NCBI GenBank assembly: GCA_905205065.1
Contig: CAJLCI010000023.1
Coordinates: 1-42,768 of the forward strand
DNA from: an uncultured Eubacteriales bacterium
GTDB lineage: Bacteria > Bacillota > Clostridia > Oscillospirales > CAG-272
DNA length: 42,768 bases
Direction: 5' to 3'
Notes under the pieces: model-generated
Database searches by the model: none
Seen by the model: only the letters and a program-made list of their open reading frames with translations
What the model was told of the DNA's origin: nothing
Made by a program: the position numbers and the translations under genes
Part shown: piece after piece, positions 42,618 to 42,768 of the stretch
Numbering within the stretch: the stretch's first letter is position 1
How the letters are laid out: the number at the start of each line of letters is the position of its first letter

Positions 42618-42768
42618 TATATTACACCACTTAATATAAATAATATCAGCCAAATTATACTTTCGAGCATTTTTAATGAAATGTAAAGATGCGCCACATT
42701 ATCGTGTGTCAGATTAAAAAGCACCCCAATATTTATTCATTATAATAGAGTGCCCATCCAATACCGAA

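Overview
The window looks like chromosomal DNA of a low-to-moderate GC member of the Clostridia (Bacillota), probably Oscillospirales-like. This is inferred from the gene set and gene orders: an L10 leader with rplJ-rplL, a T-box, zapA next to a large U32 peptidase, a DUF4321 gene overlapping maf, mnmG-rsmG-parB-parA-parB, a DUF6062 protein, strong AGGAGG-type ribosome binding sites and sigma-A promoters. No tRNA, rRNA, CRISPR array, prophage or intact insertion sequence was seen.

Layout. 1-2820: an AT-rich accessory segment with a long, nearly gene-free leader and a lone ABC exporter. 2844-4162: the L10(L12) attenuation leader, rplJ and rplL, with no rplKA or rpoBC beside them. 4387-17341: a complete branched-chain amino acid block behind a consensus promoter and a T-box whose specifier reads best as a leucine codon: ilvA, ridA, leuA, leuC, leuD, leuB, ilvB, ilvN, ilvC, ilvD and a DUF815 AAA ATPase. 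Together these make the Ile, Val and Leu keto-acid precursors from threonine and pyruvate; only the transaminase is absent. A large perfect inverted repeat lies between ilvC and ilvD.

17342-26102: a small conserved unknown, proB (opposite strand), zapA, a U32 peptidase expanded by two in-frame minisatellites, dut, a DUF4321 membrane protein, maf, a class B penicillin-binding protein and nth. 26131-31061: an OGG1-type DNA glycosylase (opposite strand), a DUF6062 gene broken by an 85-bp palindromic duplication, and two divergent membrane proteins with acidic low-complexity tails. 31092-38535: an origin-proximal type block, mnmG, rsmG, a Noc-like parB paralogue with a long structured leader, parA, parB and serS. 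38743-42768: a small two-TM protein, a membrane-anchored MORN-repeat protein, a GT4 glycosyltransferase, a decayed stretch with a start-less reading frame, and an opposite-strand conserved unknown with clustered cysteines.

Most of the window is orderly housekeeping sequence. The signals that stand out are the 85-bp inverted/direct duplication that breaks the DUF6062 gene and could be precisely removed by recombination between 27-bp direct repeats, the 42-bp and 18-bp coding minisatellites in the U32 gene, the structured leader ahead of the Noc-like gene, the ilvC-ilvD cruciform, and the orphan ABC exporter with its unusual leader. I did not find a clear-cut new multi-gene system.
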